From: an uncultured Bacteroidales bacterium
GTDB taxonomy: Bacteria; Bacteroidota; Bacteroidia; Bacteroidales; Paludibacteraceae
Assembly (NCBI GenBank): GCA_934716995.1
Contig: CAKUYO010000014.1
Location: 1 to 56,056 of the forward strand
DNA: 56,056 bases
Direction: 5' to 3'
Under the pieces are notes generated by a model. The model was given only the letters and a program-made list of their open reading frames with translations, ran no database searches and was not told where the DNA came from. Positions 27,001-35,827 of this stretch are shown here, piece by piece; the stretch's first letter is position 1, and the number at the start of each line of letters is the position of its first letter. Position numbers and translations under genes: made by a program.

Positions 27001-28227
27001 CGTTCCGGCGGAAATAATTTGTTCGATAAAACGCATTGGCACCATATAATCAAATACAACGAATCAGATTTCTACGATTCGGAGAGAGACTATCTGTGTA
27101 CCGGCGAGGGGCATTTCCAAGCCTATAAAGATGGCGATGTAGTCCTGACTTTCTCGGGACGCAATGACGGCGTTTTGCCCGTGAATCTTAGGGTGAGAAA
27201 GACAGGGAAAAAACCATATACTTTGGATACCGTGATTTCGCGGGGAACAGTCAATCTCGCTCCCGTCTGTCTGTCCGTAGAAACCCGTGACAGCATTTTT
27301 ATCAGTCTCGGCTACCATGGCAGCGAACCGCATTGGGGCGATATACATCTAATCCCCAAATTGCTATATATATCCGATTTTCCGTTAGGCAGTTCCGGCA
27401 AACAGACGGTGCATGACACCGTCACGTACTATCCGGATATACAGGTTACGCACTCGTCATTCTATCCCGACAAGGAATCTCCTTATAGGAAATTGTTCGG
27501 CCCATTGCATAAAGGCTGGGGAGAGTTTGCGTACCAGAACATAGGCAATGCCGATTTGATTATTCTTGATTCGTTGGTAAATACACAGTTGCTTGCTGCG
27601 GAACAAATGGATTTGGATAGTTCCTACGTTCCGGATACTTCCTTTATGCATGACGACAATCCGGATTCCATGTTGTCAAAAGTGAATTCCGTTTTTGCCG
27701 AAAACAATATATATAATCCGATATCTGAATCCTGCTATTGGGTGCCTATGCGTGCTGACAGCCGTACGGCACAATGGATTGCGTATGGAAACTTGGGTGC
27801 TGTCGGGAAAACCGTACATAGCAATGCGCGGGAGGTTGTTATAGAAAACGAGGTGGAGGATATCGTGGAATATGACAGCCCGTTGCCGTTCAAGAGCGGG
27901 GAGACACGCAAAAATAATTTTGTACGCAAAAAGAGCCGCTCCATACAGCATAGTATATCCGCAGGCGCAATAGTCGTAAACGAATCCCTCACATTCGGTT
28001 CGTATTGCAATATCGTGGACAATATGGATATGAATGGCGACGGATTCCCTGATTTTGTAGGAAAAGACGGCATTCAATATAGTATGCCGTGGGGGGGGAA
28101 TAGGCACTCTGCAGAAAGTAAAGAATTTTTCTCCTTTCAAAAGCCAAACCACTGCCGCAGGCATCGCTTTTTCCGCCAGTACGGCATTGCTGGAGAAAAA
28201 TCCGGGAAACAATACCAGGGACGGTAA
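24010..28227 (+). CDS. SpvB/TcB-type toxin protein, N-terminal part of a frame-split giant RHS protein
   Basis: 1405 residues before a frame break. The signal peptide is MKFSFFILLQMLCLSSLLCPYARS. The SpvB domain is at about residues 215-345 (RHGMQPDMDLHYSSAGGNG, LGVGWRIAFPAITIDTRWG). FG-GAP/VCBS-like calcium-binding repeats follow (DLNGDGLTDWV near 640, DINADGLPDLI near 720, DMNGDGFPDFV near 1340). The frame then reaches a run of eight G at 28091-28098. Beyond it the present frame encodes an out-of-character tail (RHSAESKEFFSFQKPNHCRR) and stops, while skipping one G joins it seamlessly to the downstream frame. With seven G, a single protein of about 3001 residues would run from 24010 to 33016. 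Confidence 0.85.
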   Translation: MKFSFFILLQMLCLSSLLCPYARSATNDISADIATGDLKPHTETFSYKAYSPVCIQAEGLVLTADSGSLKYDLSISLTPIPHKDEYIMPSDMENVGRLGDGVRLLPCGGHFADTAPAVISLAYDPARIPAGYKQTDVFTFYCDGTHGWHRLERMAIDTITHTVTSLTTHFTDFANAVIKVPDMPESKAFVPTAMADIPDVNPMQGIPMIDAPAVNNRGTAELTYPIDLPKGRHGMQPDMDLHYSSAGGNGVLGVGWRIAFPAITIDTRWGVPRYDPLNESEQYMVNGEAVLFREQDGTAQTLPYQDNSFIPRQKGNIRFYARDTKNRDRILRIGTGPVDYRWVVTDRNGITTYYGTDPDDLSHIDESSVVRTDNNCIAYWAATISVDVYGNYIRYHNIKAGNNIYVSSVDYTGNRNQNVPPLYNIKINYTDRSDVATNGRLGVLQEEQKLLCNILVRYRDPDEPDNYLLMDNIAAYYMRYHRPDEASLFKSRLEDIVMLDSVHYVMPEDLEDCDLERIIKGGAKPNETLLLKLLHKAEKEHDTELLHRLEYMLHQTYGENSIPASTTHLTYANAPSAGNLFQRGTINIQSRRDISESRSTSWGLGGTFTVGPGIDPVTTFVSGGSNYNYSRSHGRTTSMFIDLNGDGLTDWVYEKDDRVYFRRQRKTGSVYVFESEKELKGVRRLSHEVTDSHTWGLQLSFGADLSYSNPVSTTYTDTYFSDINADGLPDLIDGDSIYINRLVNGYPVFGVFTGTYNEPVPVNNNQCEKGIIFDGEVDEHIECDLQEILVESYSLDDFFGSSADYDYGTEKVEDEKVSYPEMKYIDSDIYVLEEQDKIFKEIDYLTRETPEVPAPKRAKRAKGNADASETGDSLIIRIEGDRVNIYRLEYVCNPVKSDPEIETVRVWVAPHDGDITITDDIALLEDTSLSRLHSKTADGVSYTIQLCGFVTSGDSRHLKADRYTLLHRGAINADDTVSKHWVGKTYVRTGDIIMFRLRSGGNNLFDKTHWHHIIKYNESDFYDSERDYLCTGEGHFQAYKDGDVVLTFSGRNDGVLPVNLRVRKTGKKPYTLDTVISRGTVNLAPVCLSVETRDSIFISLGYHGSEPHWGDIHLIPKLLYISDFPLGSSGKQTVHDTVTYYPDIQVTHSSFYPDKESPYRKLFGPLHKGWGEFAYQNIGNADLIILDSLVNTQLLAAEQMDLDSSYVPDTSFMHDDNPDSMLSKVNSVFAENNIYNPISESCYWVPMRADSRTAQWIAYGNLGAVGKTVHSNAREVVIENEVEDIVEYDSPLPFKSGETRKNNFVRKKSRSIQHSISAGAIVVNESLTFGSYCNIVDNMDMNGDGFPDFVGKDGIQYSMPWGGNRHSAESKEFFSFQKPNHCRRHRFFRQYGIAGEKSGKQYQGR
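28091..28098 (+). other. G8 tract, candidate phase-variation or frameshift site
   Basis: Eight G in a row at the exact point where reading passes from the first to the second frame of the SpvB/RHS protein. With seven G the sequence reads MPWGGIGTLQKVKNF, continuing the VCBS-repeat domain. Sequencing error is an alternative explanation. Confidence 0.7.
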
Positions 28228-31200
28228 TTTCCACCTGTGTCCTACCATGGGGGCTTCCCGAATGGAAGGTGCCTCATCCACCGGAATCCAGTTTATGGAT
28301 GTGAACGCGGACGGATTACCCGACAAAATCGATGTGGATGAGAATACGGTCAACTACAATCTCGGATACCGGTTTTCCGTCCCCTATCCGTTTACCGGCA
28401 GTGTCTGTGTTTCCGAAGGGATCAACCAAGATATAAGTGCCGGTATCTGGGTGGCATCAACAGGATTCTCTATCGCGCAAATCAGTATCAGCGGCGGCAT
28501 CAACAGGTCTGTGTCCACCTCGCAATCCCAAAATATGCTGGTGGATATCAATGGCGACGGACTGCCGGATAAACTTATATGCAATGGAAACGGACGCACA
28601 ACGGTAGTATATAACCACGGAAACAACCATCTCGGTTCATCACCGCTCCCGCTTCCCGATACGTTCAGTTCCATCAACGAGAGCCGGACAAGCAACGTCT
28701 CAACCACTTTGGGGGCAACAGGCGGTTTTTCCCTGCTCCTGGCGCGTTTTAATTTCGGACTCCAAACATCACCCGGGAGTGCGTCCGCTTCAACGGGAAA
28801 CGTGATGCTGACGGATATGGATGGCGACGGGTTGGTTGACTGGGTAAAAAAAGAAGGCAATCAGTTGCAGGTTCTGTACAACAAGGCGGGACGTGCCAAT
28901 CTGCTTACGGCAGTTACCAATCCTACCGGACAGCGTATCGAACTGGAATACTCGCTGTCCGAACCGTCCACAGCACACCGCAACAGGCAGTGGAACCTGA
29001 CACGCATCACCAATATAGCACCCGCACAGCCCATGCCTGAAGCGCGTGAATATACAACGGAAGCGGCATATACCAATCCGTTCTACGACAACTATGAAAG
29101 AACGGATTACGGATACGAGTATGTCCATACGGTAACAAACAAAGACAAAGTAAGCCGCTCTGTCTATCACAACCGCTCCTTCTTGCAGAACGGCGAATTG
29201 GCGGAAAACTCCGTTATGGATGCCAACGGCAATATGTATATCCTGCGCAAACACGGAATGAAATACAAGGATATTGTTTCCGGAGAAGAACATAACGGAG
29301 ATAACGGCTGTGACGATGCCAACACATACGTGGCGGAAGACGGCTATTGGATCGAGTATTACGAAAAAGAAAAAGACCCGCAGATTGTTACACGGTACAC
29401 CATACGGTATGACAACCTGCACAATATGGTTGAATATACGGATTATGGCGACGTATCCGTCCCTGACGATGACTGGCGGCTGGAAGTTACATACCTGCTC
29501 AACACCGCCAATAATATGATTTCCCTGCCGAAGACGGAGACTGTGTCCGGAAAAGGAGGAAATTTGCTGCGGAGCACATCCGTCAATTATTCCACATACG
29601 GCGAACCCGCACATATTAACTTTGAGGATAAAATCCGGGGAACGGTAGCGACCACCCATTTGAGATACGATGCTTTCGGGAATATACTGGCTGTCATTTC
29701 CCCCGAAGATGCCAACGGCGAACACTACTGGTCTGTATTCACCTATGATACCGAGACACATTCGTATGTGGTGGCAACGGATAATCCGTTCCGTGTCCGC
29801 ACTCGTACCCGTTATGATTATCGCTGGGGACTGCCGCTCGCAACCATAGCCCCCGCAGGAAACAAAATACGCTATACCTATGACTACAAAGGGCGCCTCG
29901 CCACCGTGCTTGCACCCATAGAAGCCGAACAGGGGAAAAAGTACACGGTCAGATACGAATACAATCTCGTCAACCATAATCTCAAAAGTGCCACTCCGTA
30001 CCGGCTCACGCATGTCTATAAAGATATGTACGATTCGCTTTTTGTCCAACGCGAAGTTTCCCTGTATGACGAATACGGAAGAAAAATGCAGAAGAAACAT
30101 TTCGCCGAGGTGAATGAGAAAGACGGCTGGGTGGTGGACGAAGCGGAAGAATGGGACGCTTACGGCAGAGCCATCGGGCAAGGCTGTCCCTTTATGGCGA
30201 AAGAAAAACCGTATGACTATGAGCCGATAGATTATGCACCAGCGGTTGTACGTAATGTCTATGATGTATTGGATCGCCCTATCGAACAGACCAACGCCGA
30301 CGGTACGCGAAGGAAGATGCTCTACCATTTCGACAGGGACATGAATGGGGTCAACCGCTTACTGACACGGCTGACGGATGAAAACGGAGTGGAAACTGCC
30401 ACGCTCAAATCGCCCCAAGACCGACTCATACAGCAAACAGCAGGAGACAACACTTCCACCTTCTTCGAATACTCACCTATCGGCGAACTATTGCGTACCA
30501 CGGATGCTGAAGGCTACCGGACAACATATTCGTACGATATGCTGGGACGGCTCGTCTGCAGGACACACCCCGACGAGGGAAAAACGCTGATGCGCTATGA
30601 CCTTGCAGGAAACATGACCGGAAAACAAACCGCCAATCTCGGCGTTACCGGAGACGAAATAAAATATATCTACCGGGCAGGGCGACTGACGGAGATACAT
30701 TACCCGCAGCATAGCGATAACAATGTGCACTTCCTATACGACCCCGCAGGAAGAATAGCCCGGCGGCATGACGGAACGGGAAGCGAAGAGTTCGTGTACG
30801 ACAATATGGGCAATGTCGCACAATCGGTAAGGCGTATAGTCGTTCCTACGGAAAACCAAGCGTACGTGTTCCGCACACTCTTCAGGTATGACAGTTTCGG
30901 ACGAATCAGGAATATCGTATATCCGGACGGGGAAGTGGTGCATTACGGCTATACCACAGGCGGACTGCTGAAGAACGTTGCTGGAGTGAAACAGGGAGAC
31001 TATTCGGTTTATTTGTGGAACAGGATCTATGACGAGCAGGGACGGAAAATCTTCCAATTGGCGGGAAACGGTGTATGGACACAATATGGATACGACCCCG
31101 CACGGCTGTGGCTGAAAGAACTGCATACCGAACTGCCCGACGGAGAGGTGTTGCAAGACCTCCACTACCAGTATGACCGTGTCGGCAATATTACAGAAAT

Positions 31201-33016
31201 AGAACAATCCGCACCGCATACCGGAAACGGACTAGGAGGAACATATACCAACCGCTATCTGTACGACCGGCGGTACCGGCTCGTACACTCAGACGGAGAG
31301 GGAGATTTTCCGTATTCCTTCAAGGCTGATTACTCGCCTTCGGGAAAATTGGGGAACAAGTTCACGGGAACTTCGGCTCTAACCGCGAACTTGGTGTTCG
31401 GTTATGACCAGAACCATCAGACACACCAACCGCGCACGATATTCGACCCGCAGGTCGGAACATTGGAGTTGTTCTGGGACGCCAACGGCAACCTCGCACA
31501 GATGATCGGTGGCAAGCAGAACGCAGGGAGGCTGCATGAATGGGACGAGGAGAACAGATTGCGGTTTGTACTTGGAGAGAAATTCGCAGGTTATTACGGA
31601 TACGATGCCAACGGGGAACGGGTCTATAAACTGCTCGGAACAAGCAGTATCAGCCAAATCAATTCCGGTAGCACCAAAGCGCAGGCTGTCTTTGACTATG
31701 CCGTACTGTATCCGAATCCCTATATGGTGGTTACCCCTAAAGGCTACACCAAGCATTACTATGCAGGAACGGAACGGTTGGCAACGGTCATCGGCGGAGG
31801 CGGATTGGAAGATATAGTCTCACCGACAGCCTCGTTAGGTTCGCAGCATGATCAAAACATAATAAAGCCGTTCTATACTCACTACCAAAACTATGACCCG
31901 TTCTACTATCACGGTACGGTGAGACAACCGGAAAAGACGGAGGATATAGCGGGAAACAACTATACCGATCTGGATTATCAGTGCCAACCCACAGAATTGG
32001 TGATGGTGGATATTCTCCCCAAGCAGGACATACTGCTCGGCTCTATCACCCAAAATGCCAAAGTCAATGGACCGGAGAAAGAAGTGCATTTCTACCACGG
32101 AGACCACCTCGGTTCTGCCAACTGGATTACCGACTTTATGGGGACTCCCATTCAGTATATCCATTATGCACCGTATGGGGAACTGATAGATAATCAGCAT
32201 ATTGCCGGCTATAACGAGAGGTACAAGTTCACTGACAAGGAACGCGATACGGAGACCGGGTACGACTACTTCGGAGCAAGATTCTATTGGGCAGGCATAG
32301 GGCATTGGCTATCAGCCGATCCGCTATCCAATAAGTACCCGAACATTTCTCCGTATGCCTACTGCGTATGGAATCCGGTAATGTTTGTTGATCCGGACGG
32401 AAAAGAGATAACCATAATTGGTGAGGATGGGATTACTATTACATATGTCCCTGGCGGAAAATATGAAGGAAACGATAATTTCACGAAAGACACTTACACT
32501 AAACTGAACAAAATCAATGACATATTTTCGCACACAGACTTTATGCCATCAATTGTTAATAGTTCTAATATTTACAATTTTTCATCTGAAAAATCAATGG
32601 TTGAAGGAACTCATAGTTTTAAAAATGGTGTCATTAATATAGGAACAACCTGTTCTATAGATGGTATAGGACACGAATTATTCCATACATATCAAGATAC
32701 AAAAGGACAAGGGGGAACATCCATTCATAATGAAGTGGAGGCCTACTTGTTTCAAACAAAAATTCTTTATACTATATTTCAAGGAATAGGCAGCACTCCT
32801 CTCACTGCAGCAGAAAGAGCATCTTCAAGCACTTTTTCTAATGCACTAAACACCCTAATTTTTGAAGGTTTCAATCAAAATGCATTTAATGCTGTCGTAA
32901 ATGAATTCAAAACTGCATCAAACGCTAATAGTCTTAACGTGTATAATAAGTATCCTTTAGTACAGAATAATCAAACACAATCGTTAATTAAACAATTTTA
33001 TCCAATATATCCATGA
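28187..33016 (+). CDS. RHS repeat protein with C-terminal HExxH metallopeptidase-like tip (C-terminal part of split giant)
   Basis: About 1609 residues in the second frame. The only starts are a weak TTG at 28187 and an internal ATG at 28247, and the frame is open upstream to the G8 tract, so it is almost surely the continuation of the preceding frame. It has three more VCBS repeats (DVNADGLPDKIDVD, DINGDGLPDKL, DMDGDGLVDWV; about residues 37, 119 and 207). YD/RHS repeats span about 480-1300. The RHS core follows from YHGDHLGSANWI (about 1302) to the cleavage-type motif NPVMFVDPDGKE (about 1401). The AT-rich variable tip (1406-1609) has HELFH at 1496-1500 with candidate third ligands Glu1516 or Glu1518 in NEVEAYLF, suggesting a zinc peptidase toxin. 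The stop overlaps the next gene's start. Confidence 0.83.
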   Translation: MLEKNPGNNTRDGNFHLCPTMGASRMEGASSTGIQFMDVNADGLPDKIDVDENTVNYNLGYRFSVPYPFTGSVCVSEGINQDISAGIWVASTGFSIAQISISGGINRSVSTSQSQNMLVDINGDGLPDKLICNGNGRTTVVYNHGNNHLGSSPLPLPDTFSSINESRTSNVSTTLGATGGFSLLLARFNFGLQTSPGSASASTGNVMLTDMDGDGLVDWVKKEGNQLQVLYNKAGRANLLTAVTNPTGQRIELEYSLSEPSTAHRNRQWNLTRITNIAPAQPMPEAREYTTEAAYTNPFYDNYERTDYGYEYVHTVTNKDKVSRSVYHNRSFLQNGELAENSVMDANGNMYILRKHGMKYKDIVSGEEHNGDNGCDDANTYVAEDGYWIEYYEKEKDPQIVTRYTIRYDNLHNMVEYTDYGDVSVPDDDWRLEVTYLLNTANNMISLPKTETVSGKGGNLLRSTSVNYSTYGEPAHINFEDKIRGTVATTHLRYDAFGNILAVISPEDANGEHYWSVFTYDTETHSYVVATDNPFRVRTRTRYDYRWGLPLATIAPAGNKIRYTYDYKGRLATVLAPIEAEQGKKYTVRYEYNLVNHNLKSATPYRLTHVYKDMYDSLFVQREVSLYDEYGRKMQKKHFAEVNEKDGWVVDEAEEWDAYGRAIGQGCPFMAKEKPYDYEPIDYAPAVVRNVYDVLDRPIEQTNADGTRRKMLYHFDRDMNGVNRLLTRLTDENGVETATLKSPQDRLIQQTAGDNTSTFFEYSPIGELLRTTDAEGYRTTYSYDMLGRLVCRTHPDEGKTLMRYDLAGNMTGKQTANLGVTGDEIKYIYRAGRLTEIHYPQHSDNNVHFLYDPAGRIARRHDGTGSEEFVYDNMGNVAQSVRRIVVPTENQAYVFRTLFRYDSFGRIRNIVYPDGEVVHYGYTTGGLLKNVAGVKQGDYSVYLWNRIYDEQGRKIFQLAGNGVWTQYGYDPARLWLKELHTELPDGEVLQDLHYQYDRVGNITEIEQSAPHTGNGLGGTYTNRYLYDRRYRLVHSDGEGDFPYSFKADYSPSGKLGNKFTGTSALTANLVFGYDQNHQTHQPRTIFDPQVGTLELFWDANGNLAQMIGGKQNAGRLHEWDEENRLRFVLGEKFAGYYGYDANGERVYKLLGTSSISQINSGSTKAQAVFDYAVLYPNPYMVVTPKGYTKHYYAGTERLATVIGGGGLEDIVSPTASLGSQHDQNIIKPFYTHYQNYDPFYYHGTVRQPEKTEDIAGNNYTDLDYQCQPTELVMVDILPKQDILLGSITQNAKVNGPEKEVHFYHGDHLGSANWITDFMGTPIQYIHYAPYGELIDNQHIAGYNERYKFTDKERDTETGYDYFGARFYWAGIGHWLSADPLSNKYPNISPYAYCVWNPVMFVDPDGKEITIIGEDGITITYVPGGKYEGNDNFTKDTYTKLNKINDIFSHTDFMPSIVNSSNIYNFSSEKSMVEGTHSFKNGVINIGTTCSIDGIGHELFHTYQDTKGQGGTSIHNEVEAYLFQTKILYTIFQGIGSTPLTAAERASSSTFSNALNTLIFEGFNQNAFNAVVNEFKTASNANSLNVYNKYPLVQNNQTQSLIKQFYPIYP
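30807..31161 (+). repeat. 355-bp near-identical direct repeat, copy 1
   Basis: Identical to 33647-34001 except for two substitutions near the left end (around 30830 and 30835). The copies are 2840 bp apart and encode the same RHS-repeat segment just upstream of the core in both RHS genes. Recombination between them would exchange or delete the tip and immunity genes lying between. Confidence 0.9.
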
Positions 33017-33477
33017 AAAACATTTTTACTATATTCTTCACTCTTATTGCATTGTCAGTTTATTCCTTTGCTGATGATAATAATGCTATTTATGACCCTA
33101 TACGCACACCTATTCATTGTGGGAAAACATTATTTTGTTCTAAGATTGTAGATGATATTGACAAAACACCATGTGATACTGAATCCAGACTTGTAGTATA
33201 TTCCCAAAACGCAGAAGACACTGTTCGCGGTGTCTTGCAATTTAGAATTAGTATTGATACAACAAATGCCACAGTAAATACGGAACTTTTAGTACAAGAG
33301 ATTACTGATTTAAGATTTGTTCGTTGTGATAAATCAGAATTCGAAATGAATATGTTTCAATCTGAGTTTTATGAAGAGTTATGTTCTTGGCATTGGTGGT
33401 TAGGGGAATATATGAATCCGCTTACTTTATATCCTCAGCAATTATGGACTATAAAATACATAGTTATTCCCCAATAG
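33013..33477 (+). CDS. Candidate immunity protein for the metallopeptidase tip
   Basis: Protein of 154 residues, no family recognised. It has a signal peptide (MKNIFTIFFTLIALSVYSFA), so it would be periplasmic or exported. The gene overlaps the RHS stop by 4 bp (ATGA) and shares the low-GC, toxin-tip-like composition of the preceding 600 bp. Position directly behind a toxin tip is the usual place for the cognate immunity gene. A periplasmic location fits a toxin that reaches the periplasm. The function is inferred from context only. Confidence 0.65.
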   Translation: MKNIFTIFFTLIALSVYSFADDNNAIYDPIRTPIHCGKTLFCSKIVDDIDKTPCDTESRLVVYSQNAEDTVRGVLQFRISIDTTNATVNTELLVQEITDLRFVRCDKSEFEMNMFQSEFYEELCSWHWWLGEYMNPLTLYPQQLWTIKYIVIPQ

Positions 33478-33522
33478 ACAGAATACGAATTGCTCAAATG
33501 TTAATTGTGAGTAAAAAGTTGG

Positions 33523-35826
33523 ATGAATAATTTATTATACAAATATATTGGCATCTTGATGTTAGCATTATATGTTAGCACTACTGCTTTGGGTATACCT
33601 GTACCTTATCTCTGCCAATATAGTTTCCATAATCATTACGACCACCTGGGCAATGTCGCACAATCGGTACGGCGCATAGTCGTTCCTACGGAAAACCAAG
33701 CGTACGTGTTCCGCACACTCTTCAGGTATGACAGTTTCGGACGAATCAGGAATATCGTATATCCGGACGGGGAAGTGGTGCATTACGGCTATACCACAGG
33801 CGGACTGCTGAAGAACGTTGCTGGAGTGAAACAGGGAGACTATTCGGTTTATTTGTGGAACAGGATCTATGACGAGCAGGGACGGAAAATCTTCCAATTG
33901 GCGGGAAACGGTGTATGGACACAATATGGATACGACCCCGCACGGCTGTGGCTGAAAGAACTGCATACCGAACTGCCCGACGGAGAGGTGTTGCAAGACC
34001 TACATTACCAATATGACCATATCGGCAATATCACGGAAATAGAACAAACAGCAAAGAAACCCACATGGTTCGGTGGTCCGTATATACAAACCCATCAGTA
34101 TGATGTGCAAAACCGCCTCATACGTGCCGATATGCTGAGCGATGATATAGGCTTGTATAGCAATTACAACTTGTCTTATAGTCCATCCGGTATGGTAGGC
34201 AACAAGACCTGTGATGATATGCTGTGGGATTATTGGTATGGCTACGGTAAGAATAGTAATGGAAGCCCCATCAACCATCAAGTGCGTAGTATTTACGATT
34301 TATACAATGATAACACCTCTTTCCTCCAACGGAACGCCGACGGGCAACTGCAAACCGTGGTACGTCCTTGTACAGGAGATATGCGCCATCATTGGTGGAA
34401 CGAGGCGGGACTATTGGTTGCAAGTATCGACAATGCCTCTTGCGGATACTATGGATATGACGGCAATGGCAATCGTGCATACAAACTGACAGGGCAATCC
34501 GTACAAGACCAATACAATGCGGGAGAGTGGCAGTACCATGTGAATTTCAATGATGCGGTTCTCTATGTCAATCCGTACTTTGTAGTTACGCCTAAAGGTT
34601 ATACCAAATATTACTACAATGGTTCCCAACGTATCGCATCGAAAATAGGTCGCATATCAGACCTGCCGACTGACATTATAGACACCTCTGTTGTGGCACG
34701 TGAGCGAATCGCGAACGCACAAGCATATATGGCATCCATACTCGGTGCTACCGAAAAAATTGACATCAGTACAGGAGACATCGCAGATATTGATGGCAAC
34801 GAATTGGAGGAACTGCAATGGCAGTGTCTTGATACAAATACCATTGTATTCCATATTACACTGCAAAGCGACACGAATATGTTGCTTCCGGTGCTGAATA
34901 GAGATACAGGATTCCCCACAAACGCATTAGATATTTACTATTACCATGCAGACCACTTGGGTTCTGCAAGTTGGATTACCAATAAAGAAGGTACGCCGAT
35001 TGAGTACATCCATTATATGCCCTATGGTGAACTTTGGTACAATTGGCAGGCTTCATCATATAACGAGCGATTCAAATTTACAGGAAAAGAACGGGATATG
35101 GAAACGGGGTATGATTATTTCGGCGCAAGGTTTTATTCGCCGACACTACTCCATTGGTTAGCACCAGACCCACTTGCAGGCAAATATCCTGACATTTCTC
35201 CGTATGCTTATTGTAAGTGGAATCCGTTGAAATACGTGGATCCTAATGGTCAAGAAGTTATGATTTTGATACCATCAACACAAACAACGCATTATAACGC
35301 AGCCAAAAATTATCAAAAATATCATAATTCTCCCACAAATCTAACAATTATAGCTCACGGAACAACTCCTACTCTAAAAAATTATGCAACGGGAATTTTC
35401 CAAAACAAGGATATAAAACCTATGCGCTCTAATAATGTCGCAAATTTAATAAGGCAAAATAGTTCATTGTGGAAAGATGATGCCTCTAAACAAAAAATAG
35501 TCATACTTTCTGCATGTTACACAGGCAAGGTTGGTAAACAGATAGATGGTAGTGTTCCATCTTTTGGACAACAACTATCAGCAGACTTGAAACAAAGTTA
35601 TAGTGGTGATGTATATGTTGCAGCACCCGAAGGGGCTGTGTATACCGAAACAGGATTCGGCGATATTTTAGGAGATCTGAATATCTTTGGGTATCCATAT
35701 ATTGATGGCACGTATACAAATGACTCCAAATCTGAACCTTCACAATGGAATATATACAAAAACGGAGAGTTTGTCAAAAGTATAAAACAAGTAAAAATAC
35801 CAACTACAGATCAAATTTTAGAATAA
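33523..35826 (+). CDS. Second RHS protein with clan-CD cysteine-peptidase-like tip
   Basis: Protein of 767 residues. The first 40 (MNNLLYKYIGILMLALYVST...) look like a signal peptide of separate origin and join at 33647 to the RHS segment copied from the first gene. RHS repeats follow to about residue 470. The core runs from YHADHLGSASWI (about 475) to NPLKYVDPNGQE (about 572). The tip (576-767) carries IIAHG with His612 and ILSACYTG with Cys665, the His-Cys dyad pattern of clan CD peptidases and related DUF4347-like toxins. It is a displaced alternative tip cassette, although its own signal peptide would also allow independent expression. Confidence 0.83.
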   Translation: MNNLLYKYIGILMLALYVSTTALGIPVPYLCQYSFHNHYDHLGNVAQSVRRIVVPTENQAYVFRTLFRYDSFGRIRNIVYPDGEVVHYGYTTGGLLKNVAGVKQGDYSVYLWNRIYDEQGRKIFQLAGNGVWTQYGYDPARLWLKELHTELPDGEVLQDLHYQYDHIGNITEIEQTAKKPTWFGGPYIQTHQYDVQNRLIRADMLSDDIGLYSNYNLSYSPSGMVGNKTCDDMLWDYWYGYGKNSNGSPINHQVRSIYDLYNDNTSFLQRNADGQLQTVVRPCTGDMRHHWWNEAGLLVASIDNASCGYYGYDGNGNRAYKLTGQSVQDQYNAGEWQYHVNFNDAVLYVNPYFVVTPKGYTKYYYNGSQRIASKIGRISDLPTDIIDTSVVARERIANAQAYMASILGATEKIDISTGDIADIDGNELEELQWQCLDTNTIVFHITLQSDTNMLLPVLNRDTGFPTNALDIYYYHADHLGSASWITNKEGTPIEYIHYMPYGELWYNWQASSYNERFKFTGKERDMETGYDYFGARFYSPTLLHWLAPDPLAGKYPDISPYAYCKWNPLKYVDPNGQEVMILIPSTQTTHYNAAKNYQKYHNSPTNLTIIAHGTTPTLKNYATGIFQNKDIKPMRSNNVANLIRQNSSLWKDDASKQKIVILSACYTGKVGKQIDGSVPSFGQQLSADLKQSYSGDVYVAAPEGAVYTETGFGDILGDLNIFGYPYIDGTYTNDSKSEPSQWNIYKNGEFVKSIKQVKIPTTDQILE
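33647..34001 (+). repeat. 355-bp near-identical direct repeat, copy 2
   Basis: Counterpart of 30807-31161. The sequence before 33647 is unrelated, AT-rich and encodes the alternative N-terminus; after 34001 the two copies remain related but diverge. Confidence 0.9.
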
Positions 35827-35827
35827 T

